From Verrucomicrobiota bacterium (GTDB taxonomy: Bacteria > Verrucomicrobiota > Verrucomicrobiia > Verrucomicrobiales > Verrucomicrobiaceae), in NCBI GenBank assembly GCA_017301975.1, contig JAFLEI010000007.1, positions 62,001 through 126,000 of the forward strand: DNA of 64,000 nt. The letters are read 5' to 3'. A model generated the notes under the pieces. The model ran no database searches. It saw nothing but the letters and a program-made list of their open reading frames with translations, and had not been told where the DNA came from. Of this stretch, positions 17,657-27,285 are shown one piece after another. The position numbers and the translations under genes were made by a program. Positions within the stretch are counted from its first letter, which is position 1. Each line of letters begins with the position of its first letter.

Positions 17657-19051
17657 ATGCTAGGCCGGAAGCAAGAAATCAATTTGCAGCTCACCGAACT
17701 GCTCGACAGCGCGCTCCTGGCGTTCTGCCTGTGGTTTGGGCATTTCCTGCGTGCTGATTTGGTGCCGGTCTTTTTCCCGGAGGCTGTTGAGATTCCGCCC
17801 ATGGAGAAGTTTTACTGGGTCATCGCGGTCGTGGCCCCGTTTACGCCTATCGTTTTGGAGGCACGCGGGTTTTACTCCAATATCTACAACAAGACGCCTG
17901 GCCGCTCGATACGCCAGTTGCTGGAGGCGCTGGCCGTCATCGGCATGTTCATTGCCTTTTGCATCGTGTTCTTCAAGTGGTCGGTCGAAAGCCGTGCCGT
18001 GGTCGTTTTTTCCGTGGCTCTGGGCGCGCTCTCGCTGCTGCTGCGCGAGGCCTGGCAGCGTGAAATCCTGCGCAGGCAGATGGCCTCGGGCAAAGGCCGT
18101 GAGCGTGTGATCATCGCCGGTGCCCAGGCAGATCTGGCGGCCTTTATGGCCAACATGACGCCCGAGCAGCGCGCCGAGATCGAGGTCGTGGGCCAGATCG
18201 ACATCATGCAGAGCCCGATCTCCGACCTCGTCGACTCCTTGCATGAGCACTCCATCAGCCGCGTGCTCTTTGCCGCGCAGCACGTGCATTTCAGCAAAAT
18301 CGAGGAAGCGGTGCAGGCATGCGAAACCGAAGGCGTGGAGGCCTGGATCGCCGCAGACTTCTTCCAGACCGCCATCGCCCGCCCGACCTTTGACGTGCTC
18401 GGCGGACGGCTGATGCTGGTGTTCCATTCCACACCGCAGGCCTCCTGGGAGCTGTTGTTCAAAGCCATCGTGGACCGTGTGGGCGCGCTCGTCCTGCTCC
18501 TCTTCTCCCTGCCTCTGTGGCTCATCGCGATCATTGGCATTCGTTTCGGTTCGCGCGGTCCGGTTTTCTTCAAGCAGGAACGCGCCGGTCATTACGGCAA
18601 GCCCTTCACCATGTGGAAGTTCCGCACCATGCACGTGGGCGCAGAGGCTCAGCGTCAGGAACTGGAAGCTCACAATGAAATGGACGGCCCGGTGTTCAAG
18701 ATCACCAACGATCCGCGCATCTTCGCCTTTGGCCGCTGGCTGCGCCGCACCAGCATCGATGAACTGCCCCAGCTCATCAACGTGCTGCGCGGGGAGATGA
18801 GCCTCGTCGGCCCCCGTCCCCTGCCCGTCTATGAAATTCAGCGCATCGAAAAACATGCGCAGCGCCGCCGCCTCAGCGTCAAACCCGGCCTGACCTGCCT
18901 GTGGCAGGTCACCGGCCGCAACGGCATCAAGAACTTCGAGGAATGGGTCGCGCTGGATCTCAAGTACATCGACAACTGGTCCTTCTGGCTTGATTTGAAG
19001 ATCCTGGTGCAGACCCTGCCGGCGGTGATCCGCGGCCTCGGTGCGAGTTGA
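17657..19051 (+). CDS. Polyprenyl glycosylphosphotransferase (exopolysaccharide initiation)
   Basis: A 464-residue membrane enzyme that moves a sugar-1-phosphate from a nucleotide sugar to undecaprenyl phosphate, the first step of exopolysaccharide or O-unit assembly. The N-terminal half has four to five hydrophobic helices and a Rossmann-like region (VIIAGAQADLAAF). The catalytic domain from about 270 has KPFTMWKFRTMHVGAEAQ, RRTSIDELPQLINVLRGEMS, LVGPRPLP and KPGLTCLWQVTGRN, all diagnostic of the WbaP/EpsE/WcaJ superfamily. The nearest neighbours are a hydrolase and a lactonase, with no glycosyltransferase cluster next to it. The sugar transferred is not predictable. Confidence 0.92.
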   Translation: MLGRKQEINLQLTELLDSALLAFCLWFGHFLRADLVPVFFPEAVEIPPMEKFYWVIAVVAPFTPIVLEARGFYSNIYNKTPGRSIRQLLEALAVIGMFIAFCIVFFKWSVESRAVVVFSVALGALSLLLREAWQREILRRQMASGKGRERVIIAGAQADLAAFMANMTPEQRAEIEVVGQIDIMQSPISDLVDSLHEHSISRVLFAAQHVHFSKIEEAVQACETEGVEAWIAADFFQTAIARPTFDVLGGRLMLVFHSTPQASWELLFKAIVDRVGALVLLLFSLPLWLIAIIGIRFGSRGPVFFKQERAGHYGKPFTMWKFRTMHVGAEAQRQELEAHNEMDGPVFKITNDPRIFAFGRWLRRTSIDELPQLINVLRGEMSLVGPRPLPVYEIQRIEKHAQRRRLSVKPGLTCLWQVTGRNGIKNFEEWVALDLKYIDNWSFWLDLKILVQTLPAVIRGLGAS

Positions 19052-19121
19052 GTATCAGGATTCGTTCCTTTCGCACAGCATGTGGCTGAAACCTGCCGTC
19101 CATGGCCCCCGTAATGGACTG

Positions 19122-20768
19122 ATGCGCCACGCTCTCTTATTCTTCGCCGCCTGTGCCTCCCTGCACGCCGCCACTCCTGCCAAGCTCGATTTCGGCTCCG
19201 TCCGTGAAGAGCACCTCATGATCCCGATGCGAGATGGCAAGCGCCTCTCCGCCTATGTCTTCTTCCCGCCGGGCGAGGGCAAATTCCCCGCCATCTTTGA
19301 GCAACGCTATGCGGACATCAGCAGCGCGGGATCACGCAAGGCCGCGGCCAAATTCGCTGAAGGCGGCTTTGTCATCGCTCTCGTAAACTATCGTGGCACG
19401 CATGAGAGCGAAGGCGTTTACCGCGGCTACCGTGGGCTGCAATGGGGACCGCTGCGCGATGGCTACGATGTGTGCGAATGGCTGGCCGCACAGCCCTGGT
19501 GTACCGGCAAGATCGGCACCTATGGCGGCTCGCAGGCGGGTTACGCGCAGAACTACCTCGCCGTCACCCAGCCACCGCATCTTGTGGCTCAGTACATGAC
19601 TGACACGGGTCTAAGCTTGTATCAGGAAGGCTACCGCATCGGCGGGGCCACCAAGCCGCAACGCTTCATCAAAGGCGGCTCTGTGGCACGCGACATCAAG
19701 GACAACGAAGCCATGCTGCGCGAATGGGACCAGCACCCGGACTATGACGATTTCTGGAAGGACGAAGACGCCTCCCTGCATTTCGACAAGATGAACTACC
19801 CCTGCTTCACCATCGGCAGCTGGTTTGATTTCATGTGCCAGGGCAGCGTGGCCAGCTTCATCGGGCGCAATCAGCATGGCGGCCCGAACTCACGCGGACA
19901 GCAGCAGCTCATCATCGGCCCCTGGCTGCACGGTGGCTATCCGAAGTCCAACAAGATCGGCGATCTCCTCTTCCCCGAGAACGCCAAGTTTGACGTCTAT
20001 GCGCACATGACAAGGTGGTTCAATCATTACCTCAAAGGCGAGGACAATGGCGTCGAGAAAGACACCACCGTGAAATACTACGTCATGGGCGCAGTCGGTG
20101 AAGAAGGCGCTCCCGGCAATGTGTGGCGCGAAGAAAAAGACTTCCCACCAGCCAGCAAAGCCGCCGACTGGTTCCTGCAGCCCGATGGCAAGCTGGCCCC
20201 CGCCAAGCCGTCTGCTGCCAAATCCAGCACCTCGTATCTGAGCGATCCCGTTCATCCGATGAGCCTGCCCTATGCTGGATTCCCCGGGGCCAAAGATGCG
20301 CGCGGCTTTGAAGAGCAGGCCGAGGTGCGCACCTGGACGACCGAGGTGCTGAGCCAGCCGCTGGAGGTCACCGGCCGCATCAAAGGTGAGGTATTCGTTT
20401 CTTCCACCGCCAAGGATACCGACTTCTTCCTGCGCGTGACGGATGTGTACCCCGACGGCCGGTCCATCCTGCTGGTGGACTACCCGCTGCGTGCCCGCTA
20501 TCACGAAGGCTTTGACCACCAGAAGCTGCTTGTACCGGGAGAGGTGACCAAGCTCTCATGGGACATCGGCTGGGTCAGCATCATCTTCAACAAAGGGCAC
20601 CGCATCCGCATCACCATCGCCAGCACCGGCGCGCCCTACTATGAACCAAATCCGCAGACCGGCGCCCCCATCAGCCACTTCATCACCGAACCCGGCGTGC
20701 CCGCGATCAACACCATCTGGCATGATGCCGCGCATGCCTCGCGCGTGATTCTCCCGGTCCTCCCATAA
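19122..20768 (+). CDS. Secreted CocE/NonD-family hydrolase (peptidase S15-like)
   Basis: A 548-residue alpha/beta hydrolase with a signal peptide (MRHALLFFAACASLHA). The nucleophile Ser137 lies in TYGGSQAGYAQN. MIPMRDGKRLSAYVFFP (33-49) is the family's N-terminal entry motif. The C-terminal jelly-roll domain (about 370-548) is visible in LEVTGRIKGEVFVSSTAKDT and FNKGHRIRITIASTGAPYY. The family includes cocaine esterase, glutaryl-7-ACA acylases and X-Pro dipeptidyl peptidases; the substrate here is unknown. The start is at ATG 19122 because the frame upstream overlaps the end of the transferase gene and lacks a signal. The next gene starts 13 bp downstream, so they probably form an operon. Confidence 0.85.
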   Translation: MRHALLFFAACASLHAATPAKLDFGSVREEHLMIPMRDGKRLSAYVFFPPGEGKFPAIFEQRYADISSAGSRKAAAKFAEGGFVIALVNYRGTHESEGVYRGYRGLQWGPLRDGYDVCEWLAAQPWCTGKIGTYGGSQAGYAQNYLAVTQPPHLVAQYMTDTGLSLYQEGYRIGGATKPQRFIKGGSVARDIKDNEAMLREWDQHPDYDDFWKDEDASLHFDKMNYPCFTIGSWFDFMCQGSVASFIGRNQHGGPNSRGQQQLIIGPWLHGGYPKSNKIGDLLFPENAKFDVYAHMTRWFNHYLKGEDNGVEKDTTVKYYVMGAVGEEGAPGNVWREEKDFPPASKAADWFLQPDGKLAPAKPSAAKSSTSYLSDPVHPMSLPYAGFPGAKDARGFEEQAEVRTWTTEVLSQPLEVTGRIKGEVFVSSTAKDTDFFLRVTDVYPDGRSILLVDYPLRARYHEGFDHQKLLVPGEVTKLSWDIGWVSIIFNKGHRIRITIASTGAPYYEPNPQTGAPISHFITEPGVPAINTIWHDAAHASRVILPVLP

Positions 20769-20781
20769 TTTCACTCTTCTC

Positions 20782-22035
20782 ATGCAATCCCACCTCTCAT
20801 CCATTTCACGCCGTTCCTTTCTGACCACCGCCATCGCCGCCGGCGCGGCTTTTTCGGTTCAGGCCAAGGACACAGCCCCGCTGATCGCCTACGTCGGCAC
20901 CTTCACTTCGCCCCTGCAAAACATGAAGGCCACTCAGGTGGATCTGCCGCCTGGAAATGGCCAGGGCATCCATCTGTTTGAAGTAAACCGCAGCACCGGT
21001 GCCATGACCCCCTGTGGCCTGTATCAATCTGGCATGAGTCCGAACTGCCTCACCTTCAACGCCACGAAGACCGTTCTGTATTCCACCAATGAAACCGACC
21101 ACCAGGGCGACAACGAGGCGGGCTCAGTCAGTGCCTTTGCCATCAATCCCAAGGACGGGCAGCTCACGCTGATGAACACCGTCAGCTCCGGCGGCAAAGG
21201 CCCCACCTATGTGAGCCTGCATCCCTCGGGACGCTTCCTGCTGGTGGCCAATTACTTTGGCGGCTCGATGTCGGTACTGCCGATCAAGGCCGACGGCAGC
21301 CTCGGAAAAGCCACGGACTTCAAGCAGGATGCCGGCACCATCGGGCCCAAGAAAGCCACCAACGCGCCTCCCGGCAGCTTCGCTTTCAGCGGTCACGATG
21401 GAACGCATTCGCACATGATCGCGTCCGATGCCTCGGGGCGCTTTGTGCTTTCGGTGGATCTCGGCCTGGACCAGATCCTCGTGTGGAAATTTGATGACCA
21501 AAAAGGCACCCTGACGCCGAATGATCCTCCCCATGTCTCCTTTCCTCCAGGAGATGGCCCACGCCACTTTGCCTTTCACCCCAATCACAAGTGGCTCTAC
21601 TCCCTGCAGGAGGAAGGCTCCAACATCGTGCTGCTTGATTACGACCCTGAAAAAGGCCGCCTAACTTCTCGTCAGACGATCTCCAGCCTTCCGCCCGGAT
21701 TTGCCGGCAGCAATTTCTGCTCCGAGATCCTCGTCTCTGACGACGGCCGCTTCGTGTACGCCGGCAATCGTTTGCACGACAGCATTGGCATTTTTGCCGT
21801 TGGCAAAGACGGCAGCCTCACCTTCGTCACCGAGGAGTGGACCCACGGCGACTACCCGCGCAGCTTCAACTTCGACCCCACCGGCGAGTTCTTCTATAGC
21901 CTCAACCAGCGCGGCGACAACGTCGCGATTTTCCGCGTCGATCGCAAATCAGGCATCCTCAACTTCACCGGCCACTACGCAGCCGTCGGCAATCCTTCGA
22001 GCATCGTGTTTCTGGATCTGGCGAAAGGCAGGTAA
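20782..22035 (+). CDS. Tat-exported lactonase-family seven-bladed beta-propeller
   Basis: A 417-residue protein. ISRRSFLTTAIAAGAAFS is a twin-arginine signal. The repeated blade motifs HPSGRFLLVANY, DASGRFVLSVDLGLDQI, HPNHKWLYSLQEEGSN and SDDGRFVYAGNR are typical of the 6-phosphogluconolactonase-like (YbhE/Pgl) family. The conserved GDGPRHFAFHPN is present. Cytoplasmic members hydrolyse 6-phosphogluconolactone, but an exported member cannot act in the pentose phosphate pathway directly. A secreted lactonase acting on sugar lactones made by periplasmic dehydrogenases is a reasonable inference. It follows the CocE-like gene by 13 bp. Confidence 0.88.
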   Translation: MQSHLSSISRRSFLTTAIAAGAAFSVQAKDTAPLIAYVGTFTSPLQNMKATQVDLPPGNGQGIHLFEVNRSTGAMTPCGLYQSGMSPNCLTFNATKTVLYSTNETDHQGDNEAGSVSAFAINPKDGQLTLMNTVSSGGKGPTYVSLHPSGRFLLVANYFGGSMSVLPIKADGSLGKATDFKQDAGTIGPKKATNAPPGSFAFSGHDGTHSHMIASDASGRFVLSVDLGLDQILVWKFDDQKGTLTPNDPPHVSFPPGDGPRHFAFHPNHKWLYSLQEEGSNIVLLDYDPEKGRLTSRQTISSLPPGFAGSNFCSEILVSDDGRFVYAGNRLHDSIGIFAVGKDGSLTFVTEEWTHGDYPRSFNFDPTGEFFYSLNQRGDNVAIFRVDRKSGILNFTGHYAAVGNPSSIVFLDLAKGR

Positions 22036-22042
22036 CCCAGGT

Positions 22043-22069
22043 CGAGCCCGCAGCACGGCTGCGGGCTCG
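22043..22069. terminator. Hairpin between convergent genes
   Basis: A perfect 12-bp stem (cgagcccgcagc / gctgcgggctcg) closes a three-base loop between the convergent lactonase and fabV genes. No T tract follows on either strand, so it may need Rho or may act as an mRNA-end stabiliser. Confidence 0.55.
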
Positions 22070-22083
22070 GAAACCTCTCATCC

Positions 22084-23277
22084 TCAGGCAAGTGATGGCA
22101 CGCCAATGCTGACGTCCACCTCGGCATTGTAGTCCACGCCTTCGAGACCAAAGCCGAAGAGGCGCAGGAAACTGGTCTGGTAGCCTTCGAAATCACCCAG
22201 CTCCGCGAGGTTCTCGGTGTTCACCTCTGCCCAGCGTTTGCCCACGAGTTCCTGCAGCGCGGGCTTCATTTCCCAGTCGTCCACACGGATGCGTCCGGCT
22301 TCATCGGGCTGCGGATTGCCGTTATAGAGACGCTCGCGGAAGAGGCGGTCCATCTGCTCGATGCAATCCTCATGCGTGCCTTCGGCCTTCATCGCCTTGT
22401 AAAGCAGCGAGATGTACAGCGGCACCACAGGGATCGCGGAACTGGCCTGGGTGACCAGGGCCTTGTTCACGGAAACCCAGGCCTTGCCCTTCAGGGAGGC
22501 CAGCTTGCCGTCCAGCACACGCTGCACGCGCTCCAGGTCTTCCTTGGCGCGGCCGATGGTGCCGTTCTTGTAGATCGGCCAGGTCACTTCCGGCCCGATG
22601 TAGCTGTAGGCCACGGTTTGCACGCCTTCAGCGAGCACCCCGGCGCTCTGCAGCGCATCGATCCACATTTCCCAGTCTTCACCGCCCATGACGGCCACGG
22701 TCTGCGCGATCTCGTCTTCGTTCGCGGGATCGATGGTCACTTCATTGACCACGCCGTTGCCGGTGTTGAGGTTCTTGTTGGTGTAGGATGCAGAGCCGAT
22801 GGGCTTGAGCACGGATTTGAAAACTTCGCCCGTTTTTGGATGGGTGCGGCGCGGAGACGCAAGGCTGTAAATGACGCAGTCCACCTGGCCCAGATCCGAC
22901 TTGATCGCCTCGATCACCGTGGTCTTCATCGCATCGGAGAAGGCGTCGCCATTGAAGGAGCGGGCGTACAATCCGGCAGCCTTGGCTTCGTTCTCAAACG
23001 CGGCGGAGTTGTACCAGCCTGCGGTGCCGCAGCGCTCAGCTTCGCCGGGCTTCTCAAAAAACACCCCCATGGTGGCTGCACCCGAGCCAAACGCCGCCGC
23101 AATGCGGGAGGACAGGCCGTAGCCGGTTGAGGAACCTACAACCAGCACTTTCTTCGGGCCGTTGGCGATGGGGCCGCGCGACTTAACGACGGCGATCTGG
23201 TCAGCGATGTGTTTGGCACAGCCGGTTGGATGTGCGGTGGTGCAGATGAATCCGCGAATTTTAGGGGCGACGATCAT
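22084..23277 (-). CDS. fabV: Trans-2-enoyl-ACP/CoA reductase, FabV type
   Basis: An NADH-dependent enoyl reductase for the last step of fatty-acid elongation, related to the eukaryotic-type trans-2-enoyl-CoA reductase and usually insensitive to triclosan. The 397-residue product matches the family along its length: PKIRGFICTTAHPTGC (5-20), VLVVGSSTGYGLSSRIA (44-60) for the dinucleotide, IYSLASPRRTHP (136-147), and the catalytic Tyr236-x8-Lys245 in YKNGTIGRAK. The C-terminal DEAGRIRVDDWEMKP is also typical. It is a single gene, convergent with the lactonase gene. Confidence 0.95.
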   Translation of the reverse strand: MIVAPKIRGFICTTAHPTGCAKHIADQIAVVKSRGPIANGPKKVLVVGSSTGYGLSSRIAAAFGSGAATMGVFFEKPGEAERCGTAGWYNSAAFENEAKAAGLYARSFNGDAFSDAMKTTVIEAIKSDLGQVDCVIYSLASPRRTHPKTGEVFKSVLKPIGSASYTNKNLNTGNGVVNEVTIDPANEDEIAQTVAVMGGEDWEMWIDALQSAGVLAEGVQTVAYSYIGPEVTWPIYKNGTIGRAKEDLERVQRVLDGKLASLKGKAWVSVNKALVTQASSAIPVVPLYISLLYKAMKAEGTHEDCIEQMDRLFRERLYNGNPQPDEAGRIRVDDWEMKPALQELVGKRWAEVNTENLAELGDFEGYQTSFLRLFGFGLEGVDYNAEVDVSIGVPSLA

Positions 23278-23436
23278 AGGTGGGTAAGTTCAGCGTTAGC
23301 AGTCGCGGGGGGGCTGGCAACTGGTTTTCCCCATCCGAAATCTCCCACCGTGCCCAAGAGGAGTGGAAATGAGTTCGTGTAATGAGGAGGTCGAAATGAT
23401 AATTTGTCCGCTAAACCGCCGGTCCAACCCATCGCC

Positions 23437-25074
23437 ATGATGAAAACCACGCTCCTTCTGTCTCTCACTCTTGGCCTGTGTGCCGCAGCCTCTCTCCGCG
23501 CCGCAACAGCATCCCCGCCACGGATCGCCCCCGGCCTCGTTGTCGCGGAATATCCACGCAATGCTTTGCAGGCAAATGAAAAGGACAACTTCTATCTGCC
23601 TCTGGAAAAGCTCGGAGAGCCGATCGGAGACAAATACATCGCCGAGTCCCTCTCACCTTGGAAATGGGAACCTGAACGCAATGCCGTGGCCAGCGGCTTT
23701 TTGGAAATCGAGGCCGATGGCGATTACAGTTTCACCACGCACAGCTTCTACGACCGCAATCTGCTCATGATCCAAGGGGAAGTCGTCTGCGCTTTCCGGG
23801 ATGGTGACGACACGGTGGTAACAATCCCGCTGAAAAAAGGCCGCGTGAACATCCTTTCGGCCGGTTTTGTGGGAGGAAGGGGGGCGGATGGGGCTTTTGT
23901 GCGGTGGAAACCGCCGGGACAGGCTGAACTCAGCCCGATTCCGACGCGTTTGCTGTCGCACGTCGATGATGGGAGCGTGAAGCCAAAGGTTGTGGAGAAA
24001 GAGGTGAAGCGGAGCAGTGGCCTGCTGGCCACGCATCTTGTCACTGTAACGGATGACTTTGTTGTGGAAGCTTATAAAAACGGCGTGCGCATCCCGGCAG
24101 GGCAGCGCACGCTGGTGAATGAAATCTTTGGCGCCACGGTGGAGCGCATGGCGGTGGACGTGCGTCCGGGCGACTGGCTGGTGTTTCATGTGGTGAACAA
24201 TCAGCTCCGCTGGGGTGGCTCGAAGTATTTCGCCGTGGCCGGAATGCTGGGGACAAATGACTTCGGCTTTGTGTCGGATCCCGCAAGTGAGGCGTGGTCG
24301 GTGTGTGATGATCCTGATCACGTGCGTGATTTCATCCGCCGCCGGGATGAGGGCACTGACATCCGCGCCAGCGCCATCGCCAAACCCTGGGAGGAAGGTG
24401 ACGAGCACATGCGCCAAAACGCCGGGGCTGGATTTCCGGGCAAACCGCTGTGGGGCGGCGGAGCTTCGACGTGGATCAAATTCGTCGCACGGAAAAACCA
24501 TCCCAAGCCCCCGCCGCTCCCGGTCAAAGAAGTCACCCACACCGCCCCAAAGGCCATGCTCAACCAGACGCGCTGGCCGGTGCAGATCTTGTACGGCATG
24601 TATGGCAGCGGTGACAAGAACGCGGATGTCACGCTGCGCTTGAAGGATTACGTGGAGATTAAGAAAGAATGGTTTGCCGTGACGCCGGCTTCTCTCGGCG
24701 TTGATCCCATTCCCTACTGGAACAAGAGCCTTTGGATCGCCTATGTGAAGGACGGCGTGCGGCACGAGGTGCGGCGCTATGAAAACGAGCATGTGCTGCC
24801 GGAGAGCTTCTACGGGCCGCAGGACGCTCCCGAACTCACGAAGTGGCTTCCCGAAACACGCTGGCATGCCGAGAAGGGCGAGCTGCAATTTCATGCCGAT
24901 CACACCGCCACTGGTTATGGCTTTGAAGGTCTGCCGCAATGGGAGGCTCTGGCGAACAACAAGATGCGCATCACCTGGGCTGATGGTCGCAAAGCCGAAT
25001 ACTTTTTCGATTATACCTGGGGCAGTTTCCGCGAGGAGGGAGCCGGAAAGGCGCTGTTCCACGTAGTGAAGTAA
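23437..25074 (+). CDS. Secreted protein with PA14-like N-terminal region, unknown function
   Basis: A 545-residue protein with a signal peptide starting MMKTTLLLSLTLGLCAAASL. ATG 23437 or 23440 could be used; the 11 upstream codons have no role. Residues about 75-170 (ASGFLEIEADGDYSFTTHSF ... VRWKPPG) resemble a PA14-type beta-barrel, in which a sugar-binding or structural role is known. The central region contains WGGSKYFAVAGML, and the C-terminus (HADHTATGYGFEGLPQWEAL) looks lipocalin- or DUF-like. I do not recognise a catalytic motif. The methyltransferase gene follows after 5 bp. Confidence 0.65.
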   Translation: MMKTTLLLSLTLGLCAAASLRAATASPPRIAPGLVVAEYPRNALQANEKDNFYLPLEKLGEPIGDKYIAESLSPWKWEPERNAVASGFLEIEADGDYSFTTHSFYDRNLLMIQGEVVCAFRDGDDTVVTIPLKKGRVNILSAGFVGGRGADGAFVRWKPPGQAELSPIPTRLLSHVDDGSVKPKVVEKEVKRSSGLLATHLVTVTDDFVVEAYKNGVRIPAGQRTLVNEIFGATVERMAVDVRPGDWLVFHVVNNQLRWGGSKYFAVAGMLGTNDFGFVSDPASEAWSVCDDPDHVRDFIRRRDEGTDIRASAIAKPWEEGDEHMRQNAGAGFPGKPLWGGGASTWIKFVARKNHPKPPPLPVKEVTHTAPKAMLNQTRWPVQILYGMYGSGDKNADVTLRLKDYVEIKKEWFAVTPASLGVDPIPYWNKSLWIAYVKDGVRHEVRRYENEHVLPESFYGPQDAPELTKWLPETRWHAEKGELQFHADHTATGYGFEGLPQWEALANNKMRITWADGRKAEYFFDYTWGSFREEGAGKALFHVVK

Positions 25075-25079
25075 GCACC

Positions 25080-25844
25080 ATGTCCTCCCCCTCGTCCGCA
25101 CCCGAACAGCGCTTCTCCGACCGTGTGGAGAACTATGTGCGCTACCGCCCGAGCTATCCGCAGGAAATCATCCCGCTTTTGCAGCGTGAGACAGGACTGA
25201 TTCCTCAGCATGTGATTGCCGATGTGGGCTCAGGCACCGGTATTTCCGCCGAGCTTTTTCTGCGCGCTGGCAATGCCGTTTATGCGGTGGAGCCGAACCG
25301 TGAGATGCGTGAGGCGGCCGAGCGGCTGCTTGCGCATTTCCCCAACTTCCACAGCATCAACGCCAGCGCGCGGGACACCACGCTGGCAGATCAAAGTGTG
25401 GACTTCGTCGTCGCCGCGCAGGCTTTCCATTGGTTCAACACACCGGAGACGCGCGCGGAGTTCACCAGGATCCTCAAACCGGGCGCCCACATCGTGCTTA
25501 TTTGGAATGAACGCCGGCTCGATTCCACGCCCTTTCTCCAGGCGTTCGAACAACTGCTCGTCACCTTCGGCACGGACTATACGAAGGTCCGTCACGAAAA
25601 CGTCAACAAGGCTGCGCTCGGTGCATTCTTCCGGGGTGACTACATCACACACACTTTTGCCTATGAGCAGCGGTTTGATTTTGAAGGGCTCAAAGGCCGA
25701 CTGCTCTCCAGCTCCTACGCACCGGCTGAGGGCCAGCCAGGGCATGATGAGATGATCGCCGAACTGCGGCGCATCTTTGATGTGTATCAGGCATCAGGCC
25801 AGGTCTGCTTTGAGTATGACACGCGGGTGCACTTAGGGCGGTGA
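25080..25844 (+). CDS. Class I SAM-dependent methyltransferase
   Basis: A 254-residue methyltransferase. Motif I is VIADVGSGTGISAELFLRAG (about 44-63), the acidic loop ending strand 2 is AVEPNREMREAAERLL, and motif IV is SVDFVVAAQAFHWF. The FHWF signature is common in the UbiE/Methyltransf_11-type subgroup that acts on small molecules. The start MSSPSSAPEQRFSDRVENYV is a typical N-terminus of this subgroup. It starts 5 bp after the secreted PA14-like gene, and its stop touches the stop of the convergent SUI1 gene. The substrate is unknown. Confidence 0.85.
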   Translation: MSSPSSAPEQRFSDRVENYVRYRPSYPQEIIPLLQRETGLIPQHVIADVGSGTGISAELFLRAGNAVYAVEPNREMREAAERLLAHFPNFHSINASARDTTLADQSVDFVVAAQAFHWFNTPETRAEFTRILKPGAHIVLIWNERRLDSTPFLQAFEQLLVTFGTDYTKVRHENVNKAALGAFFRGDYITHTFAYEQRFDFEGLKGRLLSSSYAPAEGQPGHDEMIAELRRIFDVYQASGQVCFEYDTRVHLGR

Positions 25845-26132
25845 TCACTTCACGCCGCGCACTTCGAAGCCTTCCGCCTCCAGCACCGCGCGCACCTTGG
25901 CGGCCTGGTCGCCTTGAATCTCGATGCGTTTGTCACGCACCGTGCCGCCACAGCCGCAGGCGGCGCGAACGCGCTTGGCGATCGTTTCGATGACGGAAAG
26001 CGGCAGATGCGTGGCGAAGTCCTTGATCACAATGACCGTCTTGCCCCCGCGATGCGCGGTTTCACGCTGAAGCACGACGCGCCCCATTTTCCAGAGGCGC
26101 TGCGGGGAGGTGGGGTCGGGATTGGTGGGCAT
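25845..26132 (-). CDS. yciH: SUI1/eIF1-family translation factor (YciH-like)
   Basis: A 95-residue bacterial homologue of eIF1, thought to bind the 30S subunit near the P site and affect start-codon fidelity. The SUI1 core is visible: KTVIVIKDFATHLPLSVIET ... CGCGGTVRDKRIEIQGDQAA ... VRAVLEAEGFEVRGVK. The GCGGTVRD loop is diagnostic. ATG 26132 gives the normal length; an upstream extension of 27 residues is Ser/Ala-rich and not conserved in my recollection. It is convergent with the methyltransferase with no gap. Confidence 0.9.
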   Translation of the reverse strand: MPTNPDPTSPQRLWKMGRVVLQRETAHRGGKTVIVIKDFATHLPLSVIETIAKRVRAACGCGGTVRDKRIEIQGDQAAKVRAVLEAEGFEVRGVK

Positions 26133-26727
26133 GCTAGAATAGGCTGAGCAGGATACGCTTGCTGTATCCCCTAATGCTGCCCTTTGCCACCTCGCAGATT
26201 TGGCGCATCTCAAAATTCATTTTCCTTTGGCAACTCACAACACCGATCCTTTTCAAGGAGTTCATGGACCCCGACGACGACGGGCTGGGGGCAAGCCGCC
26301 GTCGAGCTTCTCCACGCGTGCTTTCGGCAAATCAGTTGTGGCATTCAGAATGATGCGCAAAGGCGGCTTCTGGACAAATGTATCCCGTTGGATACACTTG
26401 ATATGACAGCAGATACTCCTGTTCTCAGCCACGAAGTCACTCCCTTGGCCGGACGTGTATGGGAGCTCAGGAGTCAGATGAACCGCCAGATCTGGAAGCC
26501 GCTCTCCTCGAAGGCATTCGTTCACTTCATCAGGCTTGCGATGCTTCGACTTGGGGCTGGATTCGTCAGGACTCATGCGCATGAGTCTGCTGGTGGTCAT
26601 TCCTCTCCAATCAGGAATAAATTCGAATGACTTCACCTAGGCGTCCGACGCAGCGTTTGCAAAAGCATCAATAATGTCATTTTAATTACACTTGCGTAAC
26701 ATCAAGAGCTTTCGTATTAAGACAATA
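26133..26727. other. Gene-poor region before the AT-rich island
   Basis: About 595 bp without a convincing gene. Open frames of 124 and 148 codons exist on both strands (26262-26636 minus and 26184-26630 plus), but neither shows a signal peptide, domain motif or consistent codon bias. Base composition falls towards AT from about 26600 onward. The stretch may be the remnant of a decayed gene or the edge of an acquired segment. Confidence 0.4.
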
Positions 26728-27273
26728 ATGAACACTCAACAATGGGTAGGGATGGGCTTCGCTATTGCCTTGGTTATCTTTGCGATTGTAGCATTCAACC
26801 GAAAGGGAAAATTGGAAGCCCATCAGTGGCAAATACTCCGGTTTCTATTGGCTCTCTGCGCAGGATTTGCAGGAGGCCTGATCACAGGTGAAGCTCTTTT
26901 TAAGATCGTCCAAAAGTGGGGTGTGCAGAATGAATTCGCGGCCTCCGGCACGGCAGGCTTCGCCCTGTTCCTAACTGTATGGTTCACCTTTCGTTTTGTT
27001 GCTGGACGCCCCGGCGACGATTTTGCCTTCAGCCTCCCAGAAGGTTGGACGTTCGAGGCTGCGGCATCTGCGTTGGCAAGACATGATGGATCGATAGTGG
27101 AACTTTCAGCGTTCACTCCAGACGAACAAAATGTGCAGCTAAATTCGGCTGAACTCAGAACGGGATCAGTTCTCAAAGCGCTACAATCGTTAGCACGCCT
27201 CGCACCAGTTGGGAAAATTAGACCGTACAACGTCATATACGATTCGCCGGTTTACAAGTTTCACGTCGTCTAA
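26728..27273 (+). CDS. Two-helix membrane protein of unknown function
   Basis: A 181-residue protein in a patch richer in A and T than its surroundings. Two hydrophobic segments lie at about 5-25 (VGMGFAIALVIFAIVAF) and 35-55 (RFLLALCAGFAGGLITG). A third weak one follows near 70-85 (ALFLTVWFTFRFV). The soluble C-terminal half (LPEGWTFEAAASALARHDG ... VLKALQSLARLA ... FHVV) has the strand-helix pattern of an STN-like short domain, which is a guess. The start MNTQQWVG follows an AT-rich leader without a clear Shine-Dalgarno. It ends 12 bp before the next gene, and the two are probably co-transcribed. I do not recognise the family. Confidence 0.6.
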   Translation: MNTQQWVGMGFAIALVIFAIVAFNRKGKLEAHQWQILRFLLALCAGFAGGLITGEALFKIVQKWGVQNEFAASGTAGFALFLTVWFTFRFVAGRPGDDFAFSLPEGWTFEAAASALARHDGSIVELSAFTPDEQNVQLNSAELRTGSVLKALQSLARLAPVGKIRPYNVIYDSPVYKFHVV

Positions 27274-27285
27274 GCTCCGACTTCC

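Noticed and set aside
26184..26636. Overlapping frames on both strands before the AT-rich island
   Set aside because: No motif, no coding bias and mutually overlapping; reported only as a gene-poor region.
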